A stretch of 64,000 nt of DNA, taken from the NCBI GenBank assembly GCA_014155875.1, contig JACEFZ010004191.1, positions 116,001-180,000 of the forward strand. The letters run 5' to 3'. The DNA comes from Cepaea nemoralis (taxonomy: Eukaryota; Mollusca; Gastropoda; Stylommatophora; Helicidae). A program made the position numbers and the translations under genes. The notes below the pieces were generated by a model. It searched no databases, was not told the DNA's origin, and saw only the letters and a program-made list of their open reading frames with translations. Numbering within the stretch: position 1 is the stretch's first letter; every line of letters starts with the position of its first letter. Positions 51,759 to 62,726 of the stretch are shown one piece after another.

Positions 51759-54700
51759 ATGTCTAGCTTAGATCAATGTATTGAGCAAGGAATAAAGTTA
51801 GGTTACAAAGAAGAAAAACTGTCAGAATGGGCACAGAAAACACACGCAGAAAACATTGCCCGTGAAGAAAGAGCGATAGAACGAGAAGAAAGGAGACTGC
51901 AAATGGAGGCCGAAGAAAAGAAATTGCAAATGCAAATGCAAGCAGATGAAAAGAAATTGCAAATGCAAGCAGATGAAAAGAAATTGCAAATCGAGGCCGA
52001 TGAAAAGAAATTGCAAATGCAAATGCAAGCAGATGAAAAGAAATTGCAAATCGAGGCAGATGAAAAGAAATTGCAGATGGAACTTGAGGCCGCTGCCAAA
52101 CAGGCCCAATTAAATGCCGAGACACAGATTAAACTAAAACAGATGGAAACGGAGGCCAACACAGAAATATCAATAAACAAGTTAAGAAGCAAAGAAGAAG
52201 AACAAAAATATAATAAATATAAAGGTCTCGTCAAGGCTTTCTGTTCTGGAGATTCCATCTCCGCCTACTTAGAAAATTTTGAGTGTCTCATGTCTCATCA
52301 TAAAATCATGAAATCAGATTGGGCATTTATTCTAATGAGGAATTTAGCTCTTGAACCACTGAAAGTAATAGAGACAATACCACAGGAGATGCGAAAAGAC
52401 TATGAGTACCTAAAACAACGCATTCTCCAACATTTTTCTTTAGACACTGCAGGTTACCAACAACAATTTGCCAAATTATCTCCACAACCAAACCAAACCT
52501 TCATAGATTATGTCAGTACAGTCCAAGACATATGCACAAAATGGATTAACTCGGCTAAAACCAACAATAACCATGATAAACTTAAGGAACTGATTATAAT
52601 AGATAAAATAGTTAGCACCATCCCCACACCTTTTGCCAAGTTCTTAAAACAAATGGACTGTAAGAGCATTCAGGAAATCGAGGCGAAGGGGAATGCATTT
52701 TTCACAGCAAATAGGGATATTTTTCAACATAACATAAGTTACAATGATACAGCAGCTGCAGTAGTGAACACCAAATACTCCAAACAATCACAGAGTAGAT
52801 TTAAACCACGATCCAATGTCGGTAAAGTAATAAGATGCCAATATTGCAATTTTCATCACGACAGTTACGGGATGTGTGACAAATCACCCACCTACCCTGA
52901 ACACCTCAAAAAGATGGTGGAGAAGCAAACAGCTAAACGCATGGCTTACCACAGAGCAATTAAATGTTATTTCTGCAATAGCTGGGGTCACTATAATAAG
53001 GATTGTCAAGGCCGAAAGTTATTGAAACAGGCCAATGCGGCATTAGTAGAGACGTCGTCTGACGAAGAGCTTGAGTCACTGAATGAATGTGACAAGCAAC
53101 ACGACAATGAAAGCGAGCTTGGTAATGCTGTACACGTCATCAACACCATAACAGACAGTAAATGCAACACCTGTACGAAGTTCCAACTTGACACAACACT
53201 ACATTGTGGACACACAATCCCTATTTCAAATGTAACAGCTAACGCTGCCTTATCATCTACAGGCAAGCTAGTTTTTTTTACAGGGTTTGTTAACAAAAAA
53301 AAATGCACGTTAATTCGTGATTCCGGGGCAACGCTTTGTGGGGTGAGGAAAACATTAATAGACGTCAAAGACTACACAGACAAACATGTGACGTGTCGCA
53401 CATTCTCAGGTACGATAGAGAAATACCCCCTTGCTTTGGTCGAAATTCAAACACCATTCTTATCTGGGCGAGTATTGTGTGCTATCCTTGAAAATCCCGT
53501 CGCGGATATTATACTTGGTAATTTACCCAACGTACATCCATGCTCTGAAAGAGAAATTAAAAAGTGGGAACAAAAACACGGTATCCACCACAGGAATAGC
53601 AACACAAAAGAGAAACACCATTCTTGTTTGTCTCAAACTGCCGAAATACCAAGGGAGACAACCACTGAGGTAATTCAAAAAGAATTTACCGAGGTGTACA
53701 ATGCAGGGGCGGTCGAATCTAGAAACGATACGACCGAATTAAAACCTCGGATTGAGGAGGCTACCAAACTATCAACTACCGAACCTGTAAATGTGCAACA
53801 AAACACACAACACGCAAACGCAATAACACGACAGACAACCCACAAAACCAACACAGACCAACTGCAGGAATCATTAGAAATAGTAGCGCCAAACTTAACT
53901 AACATCACTTTTGGTAATGAACAGAAAGCAGATACAACACTTGCACCATACTTCAAATTAGTTGGTCTTAAACCAAAAGTCACTAAAAACGCATCGTGGA
54001 CATTTAGGCTACAGAATAACATCTTAACTAGATTTTACACAACAAAGCAAACCACGACACAGCAAATTGTTTTACCACAAGCACATCGAAACAAAGTGCT
54101 AAAATTAGCCCATGACTCCCCTTTTGGAGGTCACATGGGGTATGAAAAGACAAGGGCTAGAGTCCTCACACAATTTTATTGGCCAAAGTTTTGCCAACAT
54201 ATAAAAACCTTCTGTAGATCTTGTGATGTATGTCAAAGACTGGGGAAAAAGGGAAAAAACCCTACAGCAGAAGTCCAATCAACGACAACTGCCTCGAGGC
54301 CTTTCCAAATCGTGGCAGTTGACCTAGTAGGTCCGTTGCATCACATATCGAATAAGGGGAATAGGTACATTTTTACTCTTGTGGATATATGCACAAGATG
54401 GCCCGAAATGCTGCCATTAAAATCTATCTCCTCTAAGGATGTGATGGACATATTACTGAATATTATCTCCCGTTTTGGCTTCCCGGAGAAAATCATTTCT
54501 GATAGAGGTACCCAGTTCATATCTAATGCCACCCAATCAGTAACTAAGTTACTAGGCATCAAGCAGTGTTTCACCAGTCCCTATCGACCGGCCGCAAATG
54601 GTATCTGCGAAAAGCTTAATGGGGACCTGAAACACATGCTATCTAAAGTGACAGCTGAAAATCCAGCCGATTGGGACATACTTCTCCCAACGGTGCTGTT

Positions 54701-56870
54701 CGCATACAGAGAAGTCCCTCAATCAAGTACAGGGTTCTCTCCCTTCGAATTGATGTATGGAGCGAACCCAAGAGGACCTCTCACCATTTATAAAGAGATC
54801 ATATCACAACCTGTAGATAGCCAACTTCCCATTTCCACCTATGATTTGGTCACTGATACCAGAGACAAAATCATACGTTCTTGTATATTGGCCAGAACAT
54901 CACTACAGGAGAAAGGTTTTAAATACAGGCAGTACGCCAATAGAGGTGCAAAAACCATTGTCCTACATCCAGGTCAGGATATTTTACTTCCACTACCTGA
55001 CAAAAGGGATTTACTGTCAACCTCCTGGCAGGGACCATTTAAGATCATTAGAAGAATTTCAGAAGTAGATTACGAAATTTCATTAAATGGAAAATTGAAA
55101 ATCTTCCATGTAAATATGTTGAAACCATACTATGCTAGACAGGACAATGAGACAAATGAACAGACGCAACAAACTGTTGACGGAGACGAAACGACAATTT
55201 CCCAACGGAATGACACCTCGACAAACGAAGCATCGTTAACGACACACGCTTACGAAAACGACAAAGACATATGGACATTACCGACAATCTGTGATATTGA
55301 CAATGACGACAAATTTGACGACATATTGACGATCGATCTCGACGACGACGACAATGACATTGAAAACAATTTACAAACTGTAGCATCTGTGATAAATCAG
55401 ACAGACATGGACAACACTGAAATCCCTGTGCCAAATATGACTGATGACGGAAGTACAAAGGACATACATATCTCTGACACTCTGACACAACAACAGCGAC
55501 GGGACATTTTAACGCTCCTGGACAATTATAAGACGATCTTTTCCAACAAACCTGGACGCACTGATAGAATAACGCATTCAATTGTGCTAACAGATCTGAG
55601 ACCGGTCAAATGTAGACAATATTCTATTCCTCTCCATTACAGATCTAATTTAGATAAGGAAATTTTAGATTTAGAGAAGAATGGCATTATTCAAAAATCT
55701 ATGTCTCAATATTCTTCACCGATTGTCTTGGTGAAAAAGAAAGACCAGACAATCCGCTTGTGCATCGACTATAGAATATTGAATACCAGAACAACAACAG
55801 ATGCAGAGCCTATGAACAGTTGTGAAGATCTTATTTTAGATATGGCTCAATCATCCTTATTTTCTAAGACAGATTTAGCGAAAGGATATTGGCAAGTTCC
55901 TCTACACCCTTCTTGTAGACATATAACAGCATTCGCAACCCCTCTCGGGTTATACGAATGGCTATATCTTCCTTTTGGCCTGAAGAACGCACCGGCCACA
56001 TTTGTGAGACTAACAAGATTGTTATTACACGGAATTAATGATGTAGTTGCTTATATTGATGATATATGTGTTCATTCTTCTGATATGACTTCTCACTTAC
56101 TCACCCTAAAACAAGTCTTCAACCAAATCTCTCTTTTTGGACTTACTATCAAACCATCCAAGGTTGAAATAGGCTATACACAAATAGACTTCCTTGGTCA
56201 TAGAATTTCTGAAGGAAAATTGTTGACTGATGATAAAATTGTTTCCAAAATCCTTAATCTAGAAGTACCTACCACAAAGAAACAGGTTAGGAGTTTACTA
56301 GGTCTGATTAACTATTATTCTAAATTCATTCCACATTGGGCAGAACTCACCTCAGTTTTTTCTGATATGTTAACTAAAGATCATCCATCAAAAATTTGTA
56401 AAAGTACCAGCTTAGATGATGCAATGTGTAAGTTGAAACATATTTTTTCTAATCCACCAGTCTTACGATTACCCAATATAAATTTACCCTTTATTTTGAC
56501 CACAGATGCGAGCACTATCGCAATAGGAGGATGTTTAATGCAGGAAGTGGATGGCGTTCGACACCCGATCCTCTACGTAAGCCGCAAACTGAAGAAGGCT
56601 GAGACTCGTTATGCCACAGTTGAATTGGAGTGTTTGAGCCTTTTGTTCTGTATATTGAGATTATCTAAGTACCTCTTAGGAAGTCACTTTGTGGTCCTCA
56701 CAGACAGTTCACCGTTATTAGTTCTTAACCATGGGTCGCCCAAAAACAACAGGTTACGAAGATGGTGTCTTCTACTTCAGGACTTTGACTTTGAAATTCA
56801 CCATATTAAGGGCACCGATAACTTAGTGGCTGACCTTTTATCACGGCAGACAAATGCGCCAGTAGAATGA
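51759..56870 (+). CDS. Gag-Pol polyprotein with integrase before RT
   Basis: 1,703 residues, no interruption. Gag has a coiled coil of ADEKKLQ-type units (about 45-115), a capsid-like part (about 150-340) and two zinc fingers, CQYCNFHHDSYGMC and CYFCNSWGHYNKDC (C403, C406, H411, C416). The protease DSGA motif is at D521. Integrase follows: zinc-binding region (H785, H792, CRSCDVC), then D855 (VDLVG), D915 (SDRGTQF) and E951 (DD35E), and a GPF-type end (WQGPFKI, HVNMLKPYY). RT comes next (KDQTIRLCIDYRILNTR, YLPFGLKNAP, YIDD at 1432-1435), then RNase H (D1583 in LTTDAS, TVELECLSLL, LTDSSPL). All key residues are present. Integrase before RT is unusual for Ty3/gypsy. Confidence 0.95.
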   Translation: MSSLDQCIEQGIKLGYKEEKLSEWAQKTHAENIAREERAIEREERRLQMEAEEKKLQMQMQADEKKLQMQADEKKLQIEADEKKLQMQMQADEKKLQIEADEKKLQMELEAAAKQAQLNAETQIKLKQMETEANTEISINKLRSKEEEQKYNKYKGLVKAFCSGDSISAYLENFECLMSHHKIMKSDWAFILMRNLALEPLKVIETIPQEMRKDYEYLKQRILQHFSLDTAGYQQQFAKLSPQPNQTFIDYVSTVQDICTKWINSAKTNNNHDKLKELIIIDKIVSTIPTPFAKFLKQMDCKSIQEIEAKGNAFFTANRDIFQHNISYNDTAAAVVNTKYSKQSQSRFKPRSNVGKVIRCQYCNFHHDSYGMCDKSPTYPEHLKKMVEKQTAKRMAYHRAIKCYFCNSWGHYNKDCQGRKLLKQANAALVETSSDEELESLNECDKQHDNESELGNAVHVINTITDSKCNTCTKFQLDTTLHCGHTIPISNVTANAALSSTGKLVFFTGFVNKKKCTLIRDSGATLCGVRKTLIDVKDYTDKHVTCRTFSGTIEKYPLALVEIQTPFLSGRVLCAILENPVADIILGNLPNVHPCSEREIKKWEQKHGIHHRNSNTKEKHHSCLSQTAEIPRETTTEVIQKEFTEVYNAGAVESRNDTTELKPRIEEATKLSTTEPVNVQQNTQHANAITRQTTHKTNTDQLQESLEIVAPNLTNITFGNEQKADTTLAPYFKLVGLKPKVTKNASWTFRLQNNILTRFYTTKQTTTQQIVLPQAHRNKVLKLAHDSPFGGHMGYEKTRARVLTQFYWPKFCQHIKTFCRSCDVCQRLGKKGKNPTAEVQSTTTASRPFQIVAVDLVGPLHHISNKGNRYIFTLVDICTRWPEMLPLKSISSKDVMDILLNIISRFGFPEKIISDRGTQFISNATQSVTKLLGIKQCFTSPYRPAANGICEKLNGDLKHMLSKVTAENPADWDILLPTVLFAYREVPQSSTGFSPFELMYGANPRGPLTIYKEIISQPVDSQLPISTYDLVTDTRDKIIRSCILARTSLQEKGFKYRQYANRGAKTIVLHPGQDILLPLPDKRDLLSTSWQGPFKIIRRISEVDYEISLNGKLKIFHVNMLKPYYARQDNETNEQTQQTVDGDETTISQRNDTSTNEASLTTHAYENDKDIWTLPTICDIDNDDKFDDILTIDLDDDDNDIENNLQTVASVINQTDMDNTEIPVPNMTDDGSTKDIHISDTLTQQQRRDILTLLDNYKTIFSNKPGRTDRITHSIVLTDLRPVKCRQYSIPLHYRSNLDKEILDLEKNGIIQKSMSQYSSPIVLVKKKDQTIRLCIDYRILNTRTTTDAEPMNSCEDLILDMAQSSLFSKTDLAKGYWQVPLHPSCRHITAFATPLGLYEWLYLPFGLKNAPATFVRLTRLLLHGINDVVAYIDDICVHSSDMTSHLLTLKQVFNQISLFGLTIKPSKVEIGYTQIDFLGHRISEGKLLTDDKIVSKILNLEVPTTKKQVRSLLGLINYYSKFIPHWAELTSVFSDMLTKDHPSKICKSTSLDDAMCKLKHIFSNPPVLRLPNINLPFILTTDASTIAIGGCLMQEVDGVRHPILYVSRKLKKAETRYATVELECLSLLFCILRLSKYLLGSHFVVLTDSSPLLVLNHGSPKNNRLRRWCLLLQDFDFEIHHIKGTDNLVADLLSRQTNAPVE

Positions 56871-57319
56871 CTCTAATCACATTGGCCAGTAGCCACACTA
56901 TAATCTGTGATACTTTTATTCCGTTACATATAACAGTGTGACTCTACACCTGCTAGAGTACTCTCAGTGATTAGTTTAAGTACGACACCTATAAACATAC
57001 TTGAAGAGCCAGATTGTTAGAACTATACCATCAAATGCCTAAGCTCTAGAACGATTCCAGCAAGAAACAATAACTGTGTTCAGTTTAACCAATGATATCA
57101 ACCAATGAACTGACTCTGAACACTTTAATATTTCATACGGGACGGTGAGAGCAATCCATACTTGCTGTTACTACAAAACTGTGCAAACAGCCGAAACAGA
57201 ACAACATCGACAACAACACTTAAGAGACAGCCATACTAACTTTAACATTCATGGCATAACACACGAACGAAGGGACGTCAACGCGCACATCATCGTTGGA
57301 GTTATTTAATTAATTAGGC
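56871..57319 (+). other. Gypsy copy 1 3' untranslated region
   Basis: 449 bp between stop codon and 3' LTR. Its reverse complement is found at 61100-61539 in copy 3. No obvious polypurine tract sits next to the LTR; AATTAATTAGGC precedes it. Confidence 0.75.
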
Positions 57320-57818
57320 TGTCACCGACTCACTTACACATAGAATAGAGGGCTGCAACTCCAGCCCAAGGGAAACCATTGAGTCGTGCAGGACCCGAGC
57401 AATCTAGAACCTTCTCGAAAGAGATGGTCACTAAGTCCATGATTCCGTGGACACTGATGTGGCCCGCCTAATGCGGGGTCCACGAGGAACTCGGACAGAG
57501 TTACCGCCCGTGCCGAGTTAGGACACGCGGAGACAGTCAGAGGACAAACGGACTGGAGAGAGACAACAGGGCCTGCCTGAGAGGGACTCATAGATATTCG
57601 TAGATATACTTAGGCTAGATAGTGTGCTAGATTGTTGTATGACAACTATCTGTTTGATGATTAACGATCTGTGATATGTATGATAAGAAAGCGCGGGTCT
57701 GTTTACCCACTGCGCCAACTGTACACTGTATGTAATAAATATTCTATATCCTAGCGAACAGTGTATTGTTGCCTGTATGAACCCGAACCATTATTTAGAT
57801 AAGAGTAAGACCATGACA
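57320..57818 (+). repeat. Shared LTR of gypsy copies 1 and 2
   Basis: Nearly identical to 50597-51095. It is both preceded by copy 1 3' UTR and followed by copy 2 leader, so the two copies are fused through a single LTR. AATAAA lies at 57734-57739. Confidence 0.9.
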
Positions 57819-60800
57819 GGCTTTATGGGGGCTCGTTTTCCGGTTTTGGCATAGAATGTTTTCTTAAAAACCTGTTAAATGCCATGTAAAATTAATTATT
57901 TCAGCATATCACATTGATTTTTGGTAAAACATTGATTTTTGATAACACATTGATTTGTTTAAATCAAGGAAATTATTAACTAGTAGCTATCTAGCAATAA
58001 AATAGAAGTAATCTGAGTCCCTCAGCAATGTCTCACCATTGCCTTCACAGTACCTCTTTATTTTGATTCTGTAAACTATTTTTTTTTTTTGACATGTTAC
58101 TATTTTGACATTTTTTTTTGTAACATTGACTAGTGTTTTCTCGCTCCACGAGCAAATTGTTCCGCAACAAGTGCCACGTCCAACCGATGAAACCTTTCCA
58201 ACAGTGACGAGAGTACAAGACAACATCGAAGAATTCTTCAATCAAAAGCTAAGTTTCACCTCATACTCATTGTACGTCTAAGCTGTACTTCTCATGTTTC
58301 ATCAATGTATTATTTTGTATCATATTGATTTCTTTGCATATTCATAACCTTGTCACCAACATAACCTGGCATTTTGATTCATACATCAAAATAATTAGGG
58401 GAGTTAACCAAATTTTCGACCACACAACATATTTTTTTCTAAGGGATTTAACTCTATAAACTTAACAAGCAAGTAAAACACAAAATGTCTAGCTTAGATC
58501 AATGTATTGAGCAAGGAATAAAGTTAGGTTACAAAGAAGAGAAACTGTCAGAATGGGCACAGAAAACACACGCAGAAAACATTGCCCGTGAAGAAAGAGC
58601 GATAGAACGAGAAGAAAGGAGACTGCAAATGGAGGCCGAAGAAAAGAAATTGCAAATGCAAATGCAAGCAGATGAAAAGAAATTGCAAATCGAGGCCGAT
58701 GAAAAGAAATTGCAGATGGAACTTGAGGCCGCTGCCAAACAGGCCCAATTAAATGCCGAGACACAGATTAAACTAAAACAGATGGAAACGGAGGCCAACA
58801 CAGAAATATCAATAAACAAGTTAAGAAGCAAAGAAGAAGAACAAAAATATAATAAATATAAAGGTCTCGTCAAGGCTTTCTGTTCTGGAGATTCCATCTC
58901 CGCCTACTTAGAAAATTTTGAGTGTCTCATGTCTCATCATAAAATCATGAAATCAGATTGGGCATTTATTCTAATGAGGAATTTAGCTCTTGAACCACTG
59001 AAAGTAATAGAGACAATACCACAGGAGATGCGAAAAGACTATGAGTACCTAAAACAACGCATTCTCCAACATTTTTCTTTAGACACTGCAGGTTACCAAC
59101 AACAATTTGCCAAATTATCTCCACAACCAAACCAAACCTTCATAGATTATGTCAGTACAGTCCAAGACATATGCACAAAATGGATTAACTCGGCTAAAAC
59201 CAACAATAGCCATGATAAACTTAAGGAACTGATTATAATAGATAAAATAGTTAGCACCATCCCCACACCTTTTGCCAAGTTCTTAAAACAAATGGACTGT
59301 AAGAGCATTCAGGAAATCGAGGCGAAGGGGAATGCATTTTTCACAGCAAATAGGGATATTTTTCAACATAACATAAGTTACAATGATACAGCAGCTGCAG
59401 TAGTGAACACCAAATACTCCAAACAATCACAGAGTAGATTTAAACCACGATCCAATGTCGGTAAAGTAATAAGATGCCAATATTGCAATTTTCATCACGA
59501 CAGTTACGGGATGTGTGACAAATCACCCACCTACCCTGAACACCTCAAAAAGATGGTGGAGAAGCAAACAGCTAAACGCATGGCTTACCACAGAGCAATT
59601 AAATGTTATTTCTGCAATAGCTGGGGTCACTATAATAAGGATTGTCAAGGCCGAAAGTTATTGAAACAGGCCAATGCGGCATTAGTAGAGACGTCGTCTG
59701 ACGAAGAGCTTGAGTCACTGAATGAATGTGACAAGCAACACGACAATGAAAGCGAGCTTGGTAATGCTGTACACGTCATCAACACCATAACAGACAGTAA
59801 TTGCAACACCTGTACGAAGTTCCAACTTGACACAACACTACATTGTGGACACACAATCCCTATTTCAAATGTAACAGCTAACGCTGCCTTATCATCTACA
59901 GGCAAGCTAGTTTTTTTTACAGGGTTTGTTAACAAAAAAAAATGCACGTTAATTCGTGATTCCGGGGCAACGCTTTGTGGGGTGAGGAAAACATTAATAG
60001 ACGTTAAAGACTACACAGACAAACATGTGACGTGTCGCACATTCTCAGGTACGATAGAGAAATACCCCCTTGCTTTGGTCGAAATTCAAACACCATTCTT
60101 ATCTGGGCGAGTATTGTGTGCTATCCTTGAAAATCCCGTCGCGGATATTATACTTGGTAATTTACCCAACGTACATCCATGCTCTGAAAGAGAAATTAAA
60201 AAGTGGGAACAAAAACACGGTATCCACCACAGGAATAGCAACACAAAAGAGAAACACCATTCTTGTTTGTCTCAAACTGCCGAAATACCAAGGGAGACAA
60301 CCACTGAGGTAATTCAAAAAGAATTTACCGAGGTGTACAATGCAGGGGCGGTCGAATCTACAAACGATACGACCGAATTAAAACCTCGGATTGAGGAGGC
60401 TACCAAACTACCAACTACCGAACCTGTAAATGTGCAACAAAACACACAACACGCAAACGCAATAACACGACAGACAACCCACAAAACCAACACCGACCAA
60501 CTACAGGAATCGTTAGAAATAGTAGCGCCAAATTCAACTAACGTCACTTTTGGTAATGAACAGAAAGCAGATACAACACTTGCACCATACTTCAAATTAG
60601 TTGGTCTTAAACCAAAAGTCACTAAAAACGCATCGTGGACATTTAGGCTACAAAATAACATCTTAACCAGATTTTACACAACAAACCAGACCACGACACA
60701 GCAAATTGTTTTACCACAAGCACATCGAAACAAAGTGCTTAAAATAGCCCATGACTCCCCTTTTGGAGGTCATATGGGATACGAATTGACCAAGGCAATT

Positions 60801-61046
60801 GTCCTGACTCATTTTTATTGGCCAAAGTTCGACCAAGACATTAAAACATTTTGTACATCTTGTGATATATGTCATAAACTGGTCAAGGGAAATAACCCTA
60901 CTACATTCTCTGTAAATGAAAAATTGAAATTATTGCATGTAAATTTGTTGAAACCATACCATGCTAGACAGGACAATGAGACAAATGAACAGACGCAACA
61001 AAATGTTGACGGAGACAAAACGACAATTTCCCAACGAAATGACTAA
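57819..61046 (+). mobile_element. Gypsy copy 2, truncated, no 3' LTR
   Basis: Leader (with TGGGGGCTCGT at 57826) and gag-protease closely match copy 1. After the integrase zinc-binding region an internal deletion removes the catalytic core, and the frame ends early at 61046. RT, RNase H, 3' UTR and 3' LTR are absent. About 50 bp of unmatched DNA separates it from inverted copy 3. Confidence 0.88.
58485..61046 (+). pseudogene. Gypsy copy 2 Gag-protease with deleted integrase
   Basis: 853 codons in one open frame. Gag lacks several coiled-coil units of copy 1. Zinc fingers and DSGA protease match copy 1. From about 60735 the zinc-binding part diverges sharply (GHMGYELTKAIVLTHFYWPK) and about 810 bp, equal to 54267-55078 of copy 1, are missing. 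The frame continues in the GPF/linker part (KLLHVNLLKPYHARQ) and stops after ISQRND. The product would lack integrase catalysis, RT and RNase H, but the frame is kept across the deletion. It may still give Gag and protease. Confidence 0.88.
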
Positions 61047-61539
61047 TTTATATACATCATTAATGGAAATATAATACATTTTTAATAGTATACTAATTAA
61101 TTAAATAACTCCAACGATGATGTGCGCGTTGACGTCCCTTCGTTCGTGTGTTATGCCATGAATGTTAAAGTTAGTATGGCTGTCTCTTAAGTGTTGTCGT
61201 CGATGTTGTTCTGTTTCGGCTGTTTGCACAGTTTTGTAGTAACAGCAAGTATGGATTGCTCTCACCGTCCCGTATGAAATATTAAAGTGTTCAGAGTCAG
61301 TTCATTGGTTGATATCATTGGTTAAACTGAACACAGTTATTGTTTCTTGCTGGAATCGTTCTAGAGCTTAGGCATTTGATGGTATAGTTCTTACAATCTG
61401 GCTCTTCAAGTATGTTTATAGGTGTCGTACTTAAACTAATCACTGAGAGTACTCTAGCAGGTGTAGAGTCACACTGATATATGTAACGAACTAAAAGTAT
61501 CACAGTTTATAGTGTGGCTACTGGCCAATGTGATCAGAG

Positions 61540-62712
61540 TCATTCTAATGGCGCATTTGTCTGCCGTGATAAAAGGTCAGCCACTAAGTTATCGGTGCCC
61601 TTTATATGGCGAATTTCGAAGTCAAAGTCCTGAAGTAGAAGACACCATCTTCGTAACCTGTTGTTTTTGGGCGACCCATGGTTAAGAACTAATAACGGTG
61701 AACTGTCTGTGAGGACCACAAAGTGACTTCCTAAGAGGTACTTAGATAATCTCAATATACAGAACAAAAGGCTCAAACACTCCAATTCAACTGTGACATA
61801 ACGAGTCTCAGCCTTCTTCAGTTTGCGGCTTACGTAGAGGATCGGGTGTCGAACGCCATCCACTTCCTGCATTAAACATCCTCCTATTGCGATAGTGCTC
61901 GCATCTGTGGTCAAAATAAAGGGTAAATTTATATTGGGTAATCGTAAGACTGGTGGATTAGAAAAAATATGTTTCAACTTACACATTGCATCATCTAAGC
62001 TGGTACTTTTACAAATTTTTGATGGATGATCTTTAGTTAACATATCAGAAAAAACTGAGGTGAGTTCTGCCCAATGTGGAATGAATTTAGAATAATAGTT
62101 AATCAGACCTAGTAAACTCCTAACCTGTTTCTTTGTGGTAGGTACTTCTAGATTAAGGATTTTGGAAACAATTTTATCATCAGTCAACAATTTTCCTTCA
62201 GAAATTCTATGACCAAGGAAGTCTATTTGTGTATAGCCTATTTCAACCTTGGAAGGTTTGATAGTAAGTCCAAAAAGAGAGATTTGGTTGAAGACTTGTT
62301 TTAGGGTGAGTAAGTGAGAAGTCATATCAGAAGAATGAACACATATATCATCAATATAAGCAACTACATCATTAATTCCGTGTAATAACAATCTTGTTAG
62401 TCTCACAAATGTGGCCGGTGCGTTCTTCAGGCCAAAAGGAAGATATAGCCATTCGTATAACCCGAGAGGGGTTGCGAATGCTGTTATATGTCTACAAGAA
62501 GGGTGTAGAGGAACTTGCCAATATCCTTTCGCTAAATCTGTCTTAGAAAATAAGGATGATTGAGCCATATCTAAAATAAGATCTTCACAACTGTTCATAG
62601 GCTCTGCATCTGTTGTTGTTCTGGTATTCAATATTCTATAGTCGATGCACAAGCGGATTGTCTGGTCTTTCGTGTGCTTAAATATGCTTATCAGACCGAA
62701 GTTACGTGGCAT
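61540..62712 (-). pseudogene. Gypsy copy 3 RT-RNase H
   Basis: From KDQTIRLCIDYR (about 62670) to the normal C-terminus (LLSRQTNAP) the frame is open and nearly identical to copy 1, including YIDD and TTDAS. The first residues (MPRNFGLISIFKHT) come from filler and replace the RT N-terminus. It is cut off from gag by stops in the filler at about 62700-62727. Confidence 0.9.
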
Positions 62713-62726
62713 TTTAGTAGTTGTAT

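Larger units (their letters stand above)
50597..57818 (+). mobile_element. Ty3/gypsy-type element copy 1, apparently complete, Gmr1-like
   Basis: 5' LTR (50597-51095), leader, one 1,703-codon gag-pol frame, 3' region and 3' LTR (57320-57818). The LTRs differ by one base by eye (ACTATATG versus ACTATCTG), so the insertion is recent. The same LTR serves as the 5' LTR of copy 2. The pol order protease-integrase-RT-RNase H is that of Gmr1-like elements. Confidence 0.9.

Noticed and set aside
51763..52258. Minus-strand Phe/Cys-rich ORFs opposite Gag
   Set aside because: They are shadows of the coiled-coil repeats; the same shadows appear at copies 2 and 3.
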